Below are positions 1 to 7,692 of a DNA stretch of 64,000 nt, one piece after another. The position numbers and the translations under genes are program-made. Position 1 is the first letter of the stretch. Every line of letters starts with the position of its first letter. Below the pieces are notes generated by a model. That model ran no database searches. It saw nothing but the letters and a program-made list of their open reading frames with translations, and had not been told where the DNA came from. Source of the DNA: Paenibacillus arenilitoris (lineage in GTDB: Bacteria > Bacillota > Bacilli > Paenibacillales > Paenibacillaceae). The stretch is taken from positions 62,001-126,000 of the forward strand of contig NZ_JACXIY010000007.1 in the NCBI RefSeq assembly GCF_014705655.1. The letters run 5' to 3'.

Positions 1-1098
1 CTCGAAGGCGGCGGCGGCAGCAAGACGATCGAAGCGCTGAACCGGGAGTACGCGATGGACCGGTTCGAGTATCCGGGCTTCGTCGCCGTTCTCGAAATCG
101 ACGGCAGAGCCGGCCAGCGAAGCGAGGGCCCCGGGGATGAGAAGGAAGAGCTCGAGCGGGTCATGTCCGTGGGACGGCGGCTCGGGGCGGAGCATATGTG
201 CAAAATAAACCGGACGCGGCTGGCGGTAATCGCGGGAGCGGAGGGCGGCAGGGCGATGCTGGAGAAGCTTGTCCGCGCCGTCCGCGACGAGTGCGGCTTT
301 ACCGTAACCGCGGGCGTCGGGGAGAGCCGGGGCTCGCTGGCCGAAATGTCGGGGTCATACCGGCAGGCGGCGGAGGCGCTCGAATTGAAAATTTTTTACG
401 GCAAAGGCGAAATTATCGCCTACGGGGAAGCGCGGCCGGCGGAGAAGGAGGAAATCCGGCATTTGGACGCGAAGCTGGAAGCGCTGTTCGCGGCTATGGC
501 GAATTACGAGCTGGTCCTCATTCACGACAAGATCGACGATTTGTTCCAAATGGCCAAAAGCTTGAAGTCCCCATTCACGCTGCGGCACTATTCGCTGTAC
601 ATTCTGATGAAGCTCGACGACTATTTGCAGCGGACGAACGAGAACGCTTACCGGCTGCTCGGCATGGAGCTGGACAAATACGACATGATCGCGCAGTTCG
701 AAACGATCGGCGACATCCGGCAATGGCTGAGAAGGCGGGTCTACGAAATATCGGAGACGATTCAAGAGGGCAAGCAGAAAAAAAATTGGAAGCTGGTCAA
801 GCAGCTGATCGAATATATGAAGGAGAGGACGCAGGAGAGCTTGACGCTGCGCGATTTGGCCGTGCAATTCTCGTTGTCGCCGAACTACCTGGGCCATATT
901 TTCAAAGAGGAGACCGGCAAAAATTTCAGCGAATTTTTCATCCAGCTGCGGATGGAGCGGTCGTGTGAGCTGCTCAAGACGACGAACATGAAAATATACG
1001 AGATCGCCGACCGGGTCGGCTACCGGTATTTGCCGTATTTCAGCCGGCAGTTCAAGGAAACGTACGGCATGACGCCGCTGGAGTACAGGCGGGCATGA
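1..1098 (+). CDS. YesN-type AraC-family response regulator, C-terminal part (partial at left edge)
   Basis: The frame is open from base 1 with no start in view, so the receiver domain lies outside the window; the Met codon at 55 is internal. The last ~100 residues form the double helix-turn-helix DNA-binding domain of AraC/XylS proteins, ending in the typical GMTPLEYRR. The middle part matches the linker of YesN-like regulators. The stop overlaps the start of the downstream YesM kinase in an ATGA (1095-1098), so the two are translationally coupled. Family knowledge says such pairs control a neighbouring carbohydrate ABC transporter; that target is not visible here. Confidence 0.9.
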   Translation, partial: LEGGGGSKTIEALNREYAMDRFEYPGFVAVLEIDGRAGQRSEGPGDEKEELERVMSVGRRLGAEHMCKINRTRLAVIAGAEGGRAMLEKLVRAVRDECGFTVTAGVGESRGSLAEMSGSYRQAAEALELKIFYGKGEIIAYGEARPAEKEEIRHLDAKLEALFAAMANYELVLIHDKIDDLFQMAKSLKSPFTLRHYSLYILMKLDDYLQRTNENAYRLLGMELDKYDMIAQFETIGDIRQWLRRRVYEISETIQEGKQKKNWKLVKQLIEYMKERTQESLTLRDLAVQFSLSPNYLGHIFKEETGKNFSEFFIQLRMERSCELLKTTNMKIYEIADRVGYRYLPYFSRQFKETYGMTPLEYRRA

Positions 1099-2900
1099 GG
1101 GGCGGCGCCGCGGCCGAGAGGAACGAGCACCGCTACGTTCCGTTCGGCATCAAGCTGATGATCACGTACAGCCTGTTCATTTTTATCCCGGTGCTTCTGG
1201 TCGGCTACGCCGCCAATCTGATCTTCACGGAATCGATCCGGGAGCGCACCCGCGAAATCAATCAGGGCACGCTGGAGCAGATGAAGGACAATATCGGCTA
1301 CCGGCTGAAGGACATGTCGCGCATATCCGGCATGCTCTATTTCGACAACAACCTCGCCTCCTATCTTCGCCATTACGAGGAGGGCTGGGTCAGCTACGAA
1401 GCGACGACGAAGCAGCTGCTGCCGAAAATCCAAACGACGATCGAGGCGGCCAACAACAAGATGCGGCTGGCCGTCTACCTTCATAACGACACGCTGCCGG
1501 AAATTTACCATAACTACATGGACAGCGATCCGTTGAGCGCGGAGGGGCCGCGATTCGACTTGTACCATATCGACCGGATTAAGGACAAGCCCTGGTACAC
1601 GGAATACCCGGAGGAGCAATACGGCGCGACGCTGCAATGGAAGCAGGTGGAGGGGGACGCGAAGTTCGGCCACATCTCGCTCCTCAGGCGGCTGGTGGAT
1701 ACGAACGATCCGATTCTGCTCGAGGAGATCGGCTTCGTGCGCATCAGCATTCGCCTGACGGATTTGCTCGAGAGCGTCGATTCCGCAAAGATCGGCGACG
1801 GCACGACCATTTACGCGACGGACGAGCACCGCAACATTATGTTCGCATCCGGGGATGCGGCCTATAACGCGGGCGAGAAGCTGAGCGAGGAGCGGCTGTC
1901 CGGCTACTGGGTCATCGACGAGGAGATCCCCCAGCTCGGCTGGCATTTGGTCGCGCTCCTGCCGTCGGACATGATGGAGAAGGCGACCGGGGAAGTAAGG
2001 ATGTGGACGATCTTCATCAGCCTCGCCTGCTGCGTCGCGTTCTCGCTCGCCGGCTTGTTCATCTCCCGCTTCTACTCGCGCAAAGTTTCCAAAATCGTGC
2101 GCGTGCTGGACTCGTTCCAGGAAGGCGAATTTCAGAAAAACATCCGGTTCAAGGGCAAGGACGAATTTACGCGCATATCCGTCGCACTGAACGAGATGGG
2201 AAGAAGCATCGACGGGCTGATCCAGGAAGTGTACATGACGAAAATTCAGAAGAAGGAAGCGGAGCTGGAGTCGCTGCAGGCGCAGATCAATCCGCATTTT
2301 CTGTACAATACGCTCTCGTCGATCAGCCGGCTGGCGAAGTTCGGGGAGGTGGACAAGCTGCAGCGCATGGTGCTGGATCTCGCCAAGTTCTACCGGCTGT
2401 CTCTGAACGAAGGGCGAACGGTCATACCGGTCAAGAACGAGCTGGAGCAGGTCGGCGCCTACATCAACATTCAGAAAACGAAATTCGGCGACGGTCTTCA
2501 GGTGCTGTTCGATATCGATCCCGCCATTCTCCGCTACGAGACGCTGAAGCTGATCCTGCAGCCGTTCGTCGAGAACGCGCTCGAGCATGCGTGGTACGGC
2601 GAGGGCATTCATATCCGCATCGTCGGCCGGCTCGAGGAAGGGAGGATCGTCTTCCAGGTCATCGACGACGGCGTCGGCATCCGTCCGGACACGCTCCGCC
2701 AGCTGTTCGACCCGGCGGAGAGCTTGAACGTCGGCTACGGCATCCGCAACGTGGACAGCCGGATCCGGCTGCACTTCGGCGCCGAGTACGGTGTGAGCAT
2801 CGCGAGCAGGCCGGGCATCGGCACGTCGGTCAGCCTCACGATTCCCGCGCAGCCGCAGCGATTTCCGCCTGCGGGATCGTCCCGGCGCGAGGGGCCTTAA
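1095..2900 (+). CDS. YesM-type sensor histidine kinase
   Basis: A 601-residue membrane kinase of the LytS/YesM class. Membrane segments lie at about residues 16-38 and 298-322, bracketing a ~255-residue extracellular sensor region. A HAMP linker follows, then the His_kinase block INPHFLYNTL with the phosphoacceptor His at residue 401, and an ATP-binding domain with the N-box LQPFVENALEHAW and glycine boxes DDGVGI and GYGIRN. It would phosphorylate the regulator encoded just upstream. The start overlaps that gene's stop (ATGA). Regulator-before-kinase order is the reverse of the second pair at 17653-21106. Its stop shares the TTAA at 2897-2900 with the convergent LysR gene. Confidence 0.93.
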   Translation: MRGGAAAERNEHRYVPFGIKLMITYSLFIFIPVLLVGYAANLIFTESIRERTREINQGTLEQMKDNIGYRLKDMSRISGMLYFDNNLASYLRHYEEGWVSYEATTKQLLPKIQTTIEAANNKMRLAVYLHNDTLPEIYHNYMDSDPLSAEGPRFDLYHIDRIKDKPWYTEYPEEQYGATLQWKQVEGDAKFGHISLLRRLVDTNDPILLEEIGFVRISIRLTDLLESVDSAKIGDGTTIYATDEHRNIMFASGDAAYNAGEKLSEERLSGYWVIDEEIPQLGWHLVALLPSDMMEKATGEVRMWTIFISLACCVAFSLAGLFISRFYSRKVSKIVRVLDSFQEGEFQKNIRFKGKDEFTRISVALNEMGRSIDGLIQEVYMTKIQKKEAELESLQAQINPHFLYNTLSSISRLAKFGEVDKLQRMVLDLAKFYRLSLNEGRTVIPVKNELEQVGAYINIQKTKFGDGLQVLFDIDPAILRYETLKLILQPFVENALEHAWYGEGIHIRIVGRLEEGRIVFQVIDDGVGIRPDTLRQLFDPAESLNVGYGIRNVDSRIRLHFGAEYGVSIASRPGIGTSVSLTIPAQPQRFPPAGSSRREGP

Positions 2901-3775
2901 GGCAGCAGCCCGATAAAACGTTTCGCGGCTGCGGGCAGCGGCACGCCGCGCAGCGTGGCGATGCCGATGCTTCGCGGCGGCGGCGGGGGCAGCAGCGGAA
3001 TTTCGACAAGCTCGCCGGAGGCGAGCGCATCCTCTACGGCGGCGCGGACGACGAACGCCAGCCCGAAGCCGCCGCGGGCGAACCGCGCAAGCAGGTCGAC
3101 GCTGCCGAGCTCAAGCTCCGGCGACAGCTTGACGCCGTGCGAGGCGGCGTAATCGTCGAGGAAGCGCCGCGTGCTCACGCCCTGCTCCAGCAGGAGCAGC
3201 GGATAATCGCCGAGCTCGGACAGCGGAAGCGGTCTATCGGCCAGCCGGGCATAGCCGCCTCCCGCGACGAGGCAGTCCTCGAGCGGCGCGCTCTCGCGAA
3301 ATTCGATCCCCGGGCCGGCAGCCGGCAGATGCACGATGCCAAGATCGAGCTTGCCTTCCTTCAGCAGGGCGATCGTCTCCGGCGTCGTCCGGTTCGTCAC
3401 GCGAACGCGGACGCCCGGGAAGTCCGCGCGGAACCGCTCCAAATACGGCATCAAATAATGGCTGCACAGCGTATCGCTGGCCCCTATCCCGATTTCGCCG
3501 CTCTGCAGCTGATGCATCTCCGCAAGCATCCGCTCCCCCGACTCGATAAGGCCGTATGCCTGCTCGATATAGCGGTACAGCACCTCTCCCTCCGCCGTCA
3601 GCTTCACGCCCTTCGCCGTCCGGAAGAACAGCTGCCCGCCAAGCTTCGCCTCCAGCTGCTTGACGGTGTGCGTGACGGCAGGCTGGGTAATGAATAAGTG
3701 CTCCGCGGCCCGCGACAGGCTGCCTGTCTTGGCCGTCCAATAAAAGACGCGGTACCATTCCATATTTGCCAGCAT
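2897..3775 (-). CDS. LysR-family transcriptional regulator
   Basis: A 292-residue LysR regulator. The N-terminal winged HTH is clear (GSLSRAAEHLFITQPAVTH), followed by the alpha/beta effector-binding domain with the usual IGIG and LDLGIVH segments. I place the start at 3775 (MLANMEW) because AGGAG lies 7 bases upstream; the frame extends further to 3814 without a ribosome site. It is divergent from the adenylosuccinate synthetase paralogue at 3886 with ~110 bp between, the classic arrangement for a LysR protein controlling its neighbour and itself. The effector is unknown. Its stop overlaps that of the convergent kinase gene. Confidence 0.9.
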   Translation of the reverse strand: MLANMEWYRVFYWTAKTGSLSRAAEHLFITQPAVTHTVKQLEAKLGGQLFFRTAKGVKLTAEGEVLYRYIEQAYGLIESGERMLAEMHQLQSGEIGIGASDTLCSHYLMPYLERFRADFPGVRVRVTNRTTPETIALLKEGKLDLGIVHLPAAGPGIEFRESAPLEDCLVAGGGYARLADRPLPLSELGDYPLLLLEQGVSTRRFLDDYAASHGVKLSPELELGSVDLLARFARGGFGLAFVVRAAVEDALASGELVEIPLLPPPPPRSIGIATLRGVPLPAAAKRFIGLLP

Positions 3776-3885
3776 CCTATTACTCCTGTTTATATGACGT
3801 ATTATGAATATCAATTTTTTTTATGCCACTGCCGTTATTATAATAAACCTTGCAAAGCTAACACAACGCTTGGGAGGCGGCAGGG
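3776..3885. promoter_or_regulatory. Divergent promoter region, LysR gene / PurA paralogue
   Basis: AT-rich 110-bp gap between divergent genes. A TATAAT stands at 3839-3844 for the rightward gene, with only a T-run where the -35 should be, as expected of an activator-dependent promoter. A loose ATAT-N12-ATAT dyad near 3791-3810 could be the LysR site. GGGAGG before 3886 is the ribosome site. The assignments are inferred from layout. Confidence 0.35.
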
Positions 3886-5163
3886 ATGACGGTAACGGCA
3901 ATCGTAGGAGCGAATTGGGGAGACGAAGGAAAAGGCAAAATGACAGATGCGCTGGCGGCGAAGTCCGCCTATGTCGCGAGATTTCAGGGCGGGAGCAACG
4001 CGGGCCATACGATCGTGAACGATTACGGGAAATTCGCGCTGCATATGCTGCCGTCCGGGGTGTTTCATCCGGACGTCACGAACGTGATCGGGCCGGGGGC
4101 GGCGCTCGATATCGACGTCTTGCTGCGGGAACTGGAGCAATTGGCCGCAAGCGGCGTGCCGAAGCCGAAGCTGCTTGTCTCCGAACGGGCGCAGGTCGTG
4201 CTCCCGTTCCACTGGCTGCTCGACGGGCTGGAGGAAGACCGGCTCGGAGAGCGCGGCTTCGGGTCGACGAGGCGGGGAATCGCCCCCTTCTACGCCGATA
4301 AGCACGCGAAGCTTGGCATTCAGGCGGCGGACCTGTACGAGCCGGAGCTGCTGCGGCAGAAGCTGGAGCAATCGCTGGCGGCCAAAAACATGCTGCTCGA
4401 GCATCTGTACGGGCATCCGCCGATCGAGGCGCGGACGCTGCTTCCGCCGCTGCTGGAACAGGCCGAGAGGCTGCGCCCTTACGTATGCGACACGAGCCGG
4501 CTGCTGCACGACGCGCACCGCGCGGGCGAGAGCATCCTGCTGGAGGGGCAGCTCGGCGCGCTGCGAGACCCGGATCACGGCATTTATCCGTATTCGACTT
4601 CTTCGTCGACGCTGGCCGGTTTCGCCCCCGTCGGAGCAGGCGTGCCGCCTTACGCGATCACGCGGATTATCGCCGTCGTCAAGGCGTATTCCAGCTGCGT
4701 CGGAGCGGGTCCGTTCGTAACCGAGCTGCATGGCGCGGAAGGGGAGGAGCTGAGACGCCGCGGCGGCGACGCCGGCGAGTTCGGCGCGACGACGGGACGG
4801 CCGCGGCGCGTAGGCTGGTTCGACGCGCCGGCCACCCGTTACGGCTGCATGCTGCAGGGCGCGACGGAGATCGCGCTGACGAATTTGGACGTGCTCGGCT
4901 ATTTGGACGAGATTCCGGTATGCGCCGCCTACGAGCGGGACGGGGAGACGCTGCGGACGTTCCCGGCAACGGCGAAGCTGGTCGGGGCGAAGCCGGTGCT
5001 GCGCCGGCTGCCGGGCTGGGGCCGCGACCTGTCGGGGGTCCGCCGGTTCGAGGATCTGCCTGCCGCGGCGAAGAGGTACGTCGATTTTATCGAGGAGGCG
5101 GCGGGGGTTAAAGTGGCGAGCGTGTCCGTGGGGCCGCGGCGGGAGCAGCTGATCATGCGCTGA
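3886..5163 (+). CDS. Adenylosuccinate synthetase paralogue (PurA family, divergent)
   Basis: A 425-residue PurA-family enzyme; canonical PurA joins IMP and aspartate using GTP. The P-loop with catalytic Asp (WGDEGKGK), the catalytic His region (SNAGHTI), the aspartate-binding TTGRPRRVGWFD and the GTP-base NLDVL motif are present, so it should be catalytic. Several substrate loops depart from standard PurA: EGAQG reads EGQLG, KGIGP reads RGIAP, and the Arg that contacts the nucleotide phosphate from the partner subunit is Lys (AKLGIQ). This suggests a second copy with shifted substrate or regulation rather than the housekeeping enzyme. It stands alone beside a divergent LysR gene, not in a purine operon. 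The catalytic Asp argues against a phage PurZ-type enzyme. Confidence 0.85.
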   Translation: MTVTAIVGANWGDEGKGKMTDALAAKSAYVARFQGGSNAGHTIVNDYGKFALHMLPSGVFHPDVTNVIGPGAALDIDVLLRELEQLAASGVPKPKLLVSERAQVVLPFHWLLDGLEEDRLGERGFGSTRRGIAPFYADKHAKLGIQAADLYEPELLRQKLEQSLAAKNMLLEHLYGHPPIEARTLLPPLLEQAERLRPYVCDTSRLLHDAHRAGESILLEGQLGALRDPDHGIYPYSTSSSTLAGFAPVGAGVPPYAITRIIAVVKAYSSCVGAGPFVTELHGAEGEELRRRGGDAGEFGATTGRPRRVGWFDAPATRYGCMLQGATEIALTNLDVLGYLDEIPVCAAYERDGETLRTFPATAKLVGAKPVLRRLPGWGRDLSGVRRFEDLPAAAKRYVDFIEEAAGVKVASVSVGPRREQLIMR

Positions 5164-5225
5164 CGCCCGGCACGCGCGAACACCTTGAACGCGGCTTCGC
5201 AGCCGATAATAAAAGCGGTAATCAT
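5160..5225 (-). pseudogene. Possible 5' remnant of a small membrane-protein gene
   Basis: Reading leftward from an ATG at 5225, with AAGGAGG about 10 bases upstream, the frame encodes MITAFIIGCEAAFKVFARAG and then runs into the antisense of the PurA paralogue. The hydrophobic start resembles, from memory, the N terminus of a Paenibacillus membrane protein family (CE-x-x-F-x-VF-x-x-AG). A good ribosome site leading into a short sensible stretch suggests a gene cut off by rearrangement. The evidence is thin and chance is possible. Confidence 0.3.
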
Positions 5226-5297
5226 GTAAGCCTGTCCTCCTTCTGATAAAATGGAAGCGATAGTTACCCTCTAACGAACCGAAAGGAATGAAGCCTT

Positions 5298-6224
5298 ATG
5301 CCAAAACTGCTCGTCATCGGAAGCATCAATATGGATATCGTCAATAACGTCAAGCGGTTTCCGCTGCCCGGAGAGACGATTCACAGCTCCGGCACGGCCT
5401 TCTTCCCGGGAGGGAAGGGCGCGAACCAGGCGGTGGCCGCCGCCAGATCGGGCGGCGACGTCGTCATGATCGGCGCCGTAGGCGATGATCCTTTTGCCGA
5501 TACGCTCGTCGCCTCCCTGCAAGCTGACGGCATCGATACAAAACATGTCATTCGTAAGGAAGGGACCTCGGGTTTCGCGGTTATTACGGTAAACGACGAA
5601 GGAGAGAACAACATTATTTTATCGGAGGGCGCGAACGGCAGGCTGACGGCGGGCAATACCGCCGGGGCGGCGGGATCCGTGTCCGATGTCTATGCCGTGC
5701 TGCTGCAGAACGAAATCCCCTGGGAGACGACGGGCGCGGCAATCGAGCACGCAAGCAAGAGCGGCGTGCGCGTATTCGTCAATCCGGCGCCGGCCAAGCG
5801 CTTGCCGGATGCGATGTTCCCGCTGATCGACACGCTCATTATGAACGAAACCGAAGCGGCGGCCGTGACCGGCCTGGCGGTAACCGGCGTAGAGTCGGCC
5901 CGGGCGGCCGCCGCCTGGGCGATCGGCCGGGGAACGGAGAGCGTCATCGTGACGTTGGGCGACCAAGGCAGCGTCTACGCGAGCGCGCAGGGCGATGGGA
6001 TCGTCATGCCCGCCTTTCGCGTGAAGCCGGTCGATACGACCGCGGCGGGCGACACGTTCATCGGCGCGTACGCCGCGGCCTCCGCGAACGGGCTCGAAAC
6101 CGAACAGGCGCTTCGCTTCGCCGCGTCCGCCGCCGCGCTTGCCGTTACGAAGCCGGGTGCGCAGGCTTCGATCCCATCCCTGGAGGAAATTAACGATTTT
6201 CTCCGCGAGCGGCAACAAAATTGA
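5298..6224 (+). CDS. rbsK: Ribokinase (PfkB family)
   Basis: A 308-residue PfkB-family sugar kinase that phosphorylates D-ribose at O5 with ATP. It begins with the ribokinase signature GSINMDIV, has the substrate GGKGANQAVAAARSGG motif near residues 38-53, and the second PfkB signature DTTAAGDTFIGAY near 250 with the catalytic Asp. Length fits the family. AAAGGA precedes the ATG. It is not accompanied by a ribose transporter, so it stands as a single gene between the PurA paralogue and the metallo-hydrolase operon. Ribose is inferred from overall likeness; related pentoses are possible. Confidence 0.9.
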   Translation: MPKLLVIGSINMDIVNNVKRFPLPGETIHSSGTAFFPGGKGANQAVAAARSGGDVVMIGAVGDDPFADTLVASLQADGIDTKHVIRKEGTSGFAVITVNDEGENNIILSEGANGRLTAGNTAGAAGSVSDVYAVLLQNEIPWETTGAAIEHASKSGVRVFVNPAPAKRLPDAMFPLIDTLIMNETEAAAVTGLAVTGVESARAAAAWAIGRGTESVIVTLGDQGSVYASAQGDGIVMPAFRVKPVDTTAAGDTFIGAYAAASANGLETEQALRFAASAAALAVTKPGAQASIPSLEEINDFLRERQQN

Positions 6225-6233
6225 AAAAAGGGC

Positions 6234-6263
6234 TTGCAAAAACTAATATCATTAGTTTATTAT
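6234..6263 (+). promoter_or_regulatory. Sigma-A promoter of the metallo-hydrolase/TetR operon
   Basis: TTGCAA (6234-6239) and TATTAT (6258-6263) are separated by 18 bp. The first 19-bp operator fills the spacer, so a bound repressor would block RNA polymerase. Confidence 0.6.
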
Positions 6264-6283
6264 AAAACTAATGATATTAGTTT
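6240..6283. promoter_or_regulatory. Twin 19-bp TetR-type operators
   Basis: AAACTAATATCATTAGTTT (6240-6258) and its exact reverse complement AAACTAATGATATTAGTTT (6265-6283) stand side by side. Each is a dyad with 8-bp arms and a 3-bp centre, and the centres are 25 bp apart. The size and symmetry suit a TetR-family dimer. The likely ligand protein is the regulator at 7033, which would then control its own operon. Confidence 0.7.
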
Positions 6284-6302
6284 ATTTGAGGAGGCCGCCC
6301 TA

Positions 6303-7019
6303 ATGAGATTCGTACGGGAGAAAACGATTGTGCAGCTTACGTATTTGCCGAATTTGTTTCCGGTGAATTGTTATTTGGTCGAGGAAGAGGACGGATTGAC
6401 GCTGGTGGACGCCGCGCTGCCGAACAACGCGAAGGCGATCATGGAGGCCGCCGGGCGAATCGGCAAGCCGATCGCGCGCATCGTGCTGACGCATGCCCAC
6501 GGCGACCATATCGGCGCTTTGGACGGCTTGAAGAGGATGAACCCCTCGGCGCAGGTGTTCATCTCGGCCAGGGACGCGCGCCTGCTGTCGGGCGACCTGT
6601 CGCTTGTCGAAGGCGAACCGGATACGCCGATCCGCGGCGGCGTGCCGAAGGCGGGCGCGATCCGGACGAAGCCGGATGTGCTGCTGCAGGACGGCGACCG
6701 GATCGGCTCTCTGCTGGCGGTTGCCGCTCCGGGCCATACGCCGGGCTCGATGGCGTTCCTCGATACGAGAACCGACGCCCTTATAGCCGGAGACGCGTTT
6801 CAGACCCGCCCCGGCGTAGCCGTCACCGGACAGATGAAGCTGCTGTTCCCGTTTCCGGCGATGGCGACTTGGGATAAGAGGACAGGTCTGCAATCCGCAC
6901 GCCGGCTCAGAGACTTGAACCCGTCGCTGCTGGCCGCGGGACACGGCAGCATGGTGAAGCAGCCGGGCCGGGCCGTCGACGGGGCTATCGCGGCGGCCGA
7001 ACGCGCGTTGGGCGAATAA
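6303..7019 (+). CDS. Metallo-beta-lactamase-fold hydrolase
   Basis: A 238-residue MBL-fold protein with the di-metal motif THAHGDHIGALDGL, the second His region GHTPGSM, the metal-bridging Asp in AGDAF and a final His in AAGHGS. GAGGAGG lies 8 bases before the ATG at 6303; the frame upstream of that lies in the promoter. The family hydrolyses esters, thioesters or lactones and the real substrate cannot be told. It shares an operon with the TetR regulator 14 bp downstream, so a small ligand of that regulator may be the substrate or a related compound. Confidence 0.88.
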   Translation: MRFVREKTIVQLTYLPNLFPVNCYLVEEEDGLTLVDAALPNNAKAIMEAAGRIGKPIARIVLTHAHGDHIGALDGLKRMNPSAQVFISARDARLLSGDLSLVEGEPDTPIRGGVPKAGAIRTKPDVLLQDGDRIGSLLAVAAPGHTPGSMAFLDTRTDALIAGDAFQTRPGVAVTGQMKLLFPFPAMATWDKRTGLQSARRLRDLNPSLLAAGHGSMVKQPGRAVDGAIAAAERALGE

Positions 7020-7032
7020 GGGGGCCATCGTC

Positions 7033-7596
7033 ATGTCGCCGAGAAAAGGACTGGATATGCCGACCATCGTGGAGGCCGCCGCTCAAATCGCCGACGAATC
7101 CGGCATTGAAGAGGTTACGCTCGCCTCGCTCGCCCAGAAGCTCGGCATTCGCTCGCCGTCGTTATACAATCACGTGAACGGGCTGGGCGGCCTGCGGGCG
7201 CAGCTCGCCCTGCACGGCTTGAAGAAGCTGACGGAAGCGTTAACCGTGGCGGTCGAAGGCAGGGAGGGCGACGAGCGGATGCACGCGCTCGCGGCGGCCT
7301 ATATGACGTTCGCCAGGACGCATCCCGGGCTGTACGAGCTGACCTTGCGCGCGCCGGGCGAGGACGACGCCGAACATTCGGCCGCCGCGGCCGAGCTTCT
7401 CGAGCTGCTCGTGCAGGCGCTGGCCTTCTACGAGCTGGACCGCGAGAAGTCGATCCATATCGTCAGAGGCTTTCGCAGCTACTTGCACGGCTTCGCGTCG
7501 ATCGAGCGGCAGGGCGGCTTCGGCTTGCCGCAGTCGGTCGACGAGAGCATCAAGCTGGTGCTGCAAACGTATTTAGCCGGACTTCGCCAATTATAA
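7033..7596 (+). CDS. TetR/AcrR-family regulator with WHG-type C-terminal domain
   Basis: A 187-residue regulator. The N-terminal HTH (VTLASLAQKLGIRSPSLYNH) is typical of TetR proteins; the C-terminal part, with TFARTHPGLYELTL, resembles the WHG ligand domain. It is the second gene of the operon with the MBL hydrolase. The paired dyads at 6240-6283 are its probable operators, implying ligand-relieved autorepression. A bidirectional terminator follows. Confidence 0.87.
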   Translation: MSPRKGLDMPTIVEAAAQIADESGIEEVTLASLAQKLGIRSPSLYNHVNGLGGLRAQLALHGLKKLTEALTVAVEGREGDERMHALAAAYMTFARTHPGLYELTLRAPGEDDAEHSAAAAELLELLVQALAFYELDREKSIHIVRGFRSYLHGFASIERQGGFGLPQSVDESIKLVLQTYLAGLRQL

Positions 7597-7612
7597 GGAC
7601 GGGCACAGTAGA

Positions 7613-7665
7613 AAAAAAGAGAAGAGCAGCGTCTCCGGCGGGGGAGGCTGCTCTTCTTGCTTTTA
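7613..7665. terminator. Bidirectional Rho-independent terminator
   Basis: An 11-bp stem, AGAAGAGCAGC (7620-7630) with GCTGCTCTTCT (7647-7657), has inner CTCC/GGAG pairing. A-rich and T-rich flanks provide U-tracts in both directions, ending the TetR gene (+) and the ROK gene (-). Confidence 0.75.
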
Positions 7666-7692
7666 CGTATAGTCGATTTTACGTATAGTCGA
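7661..7692. repeat. Perfect 16-bp tandem duplication at the 3' end of the ROK gene
   Basis: TTTTACGTATAGTCGA occurs twice head to tail (7661-7676, 7677-7692). The duplication repeats the last codons and stop of the leftward gene, so the second stop sits just downstream of the real one at 7679-7681. It looks like a recent slippage event. Confidence 0.9.

Noticed and set aside
1020-2774. Long leftward frame (584 codons) opposite the YesM kinase
   Set aside because: It is an antisense shadow in GC-rich coding DNA; the product has no family features, while the + strand has a full kinase.
2003-3697. Rightward frame of 564 codons spanning YesM and LysR genes
   Set aside because: It crosses two well-supported genes in another frame and opposite strand; the product is low-complexity Arg/Ala/Gly.
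3886-5163. Phage-type PurZ (aminoadenine synthesis) for the PurA paralogue
   Set aside because: The catalytic Asp of the WGDEGKGK loop is present, and there are no phage genes or a dedicated polymerase nearby.
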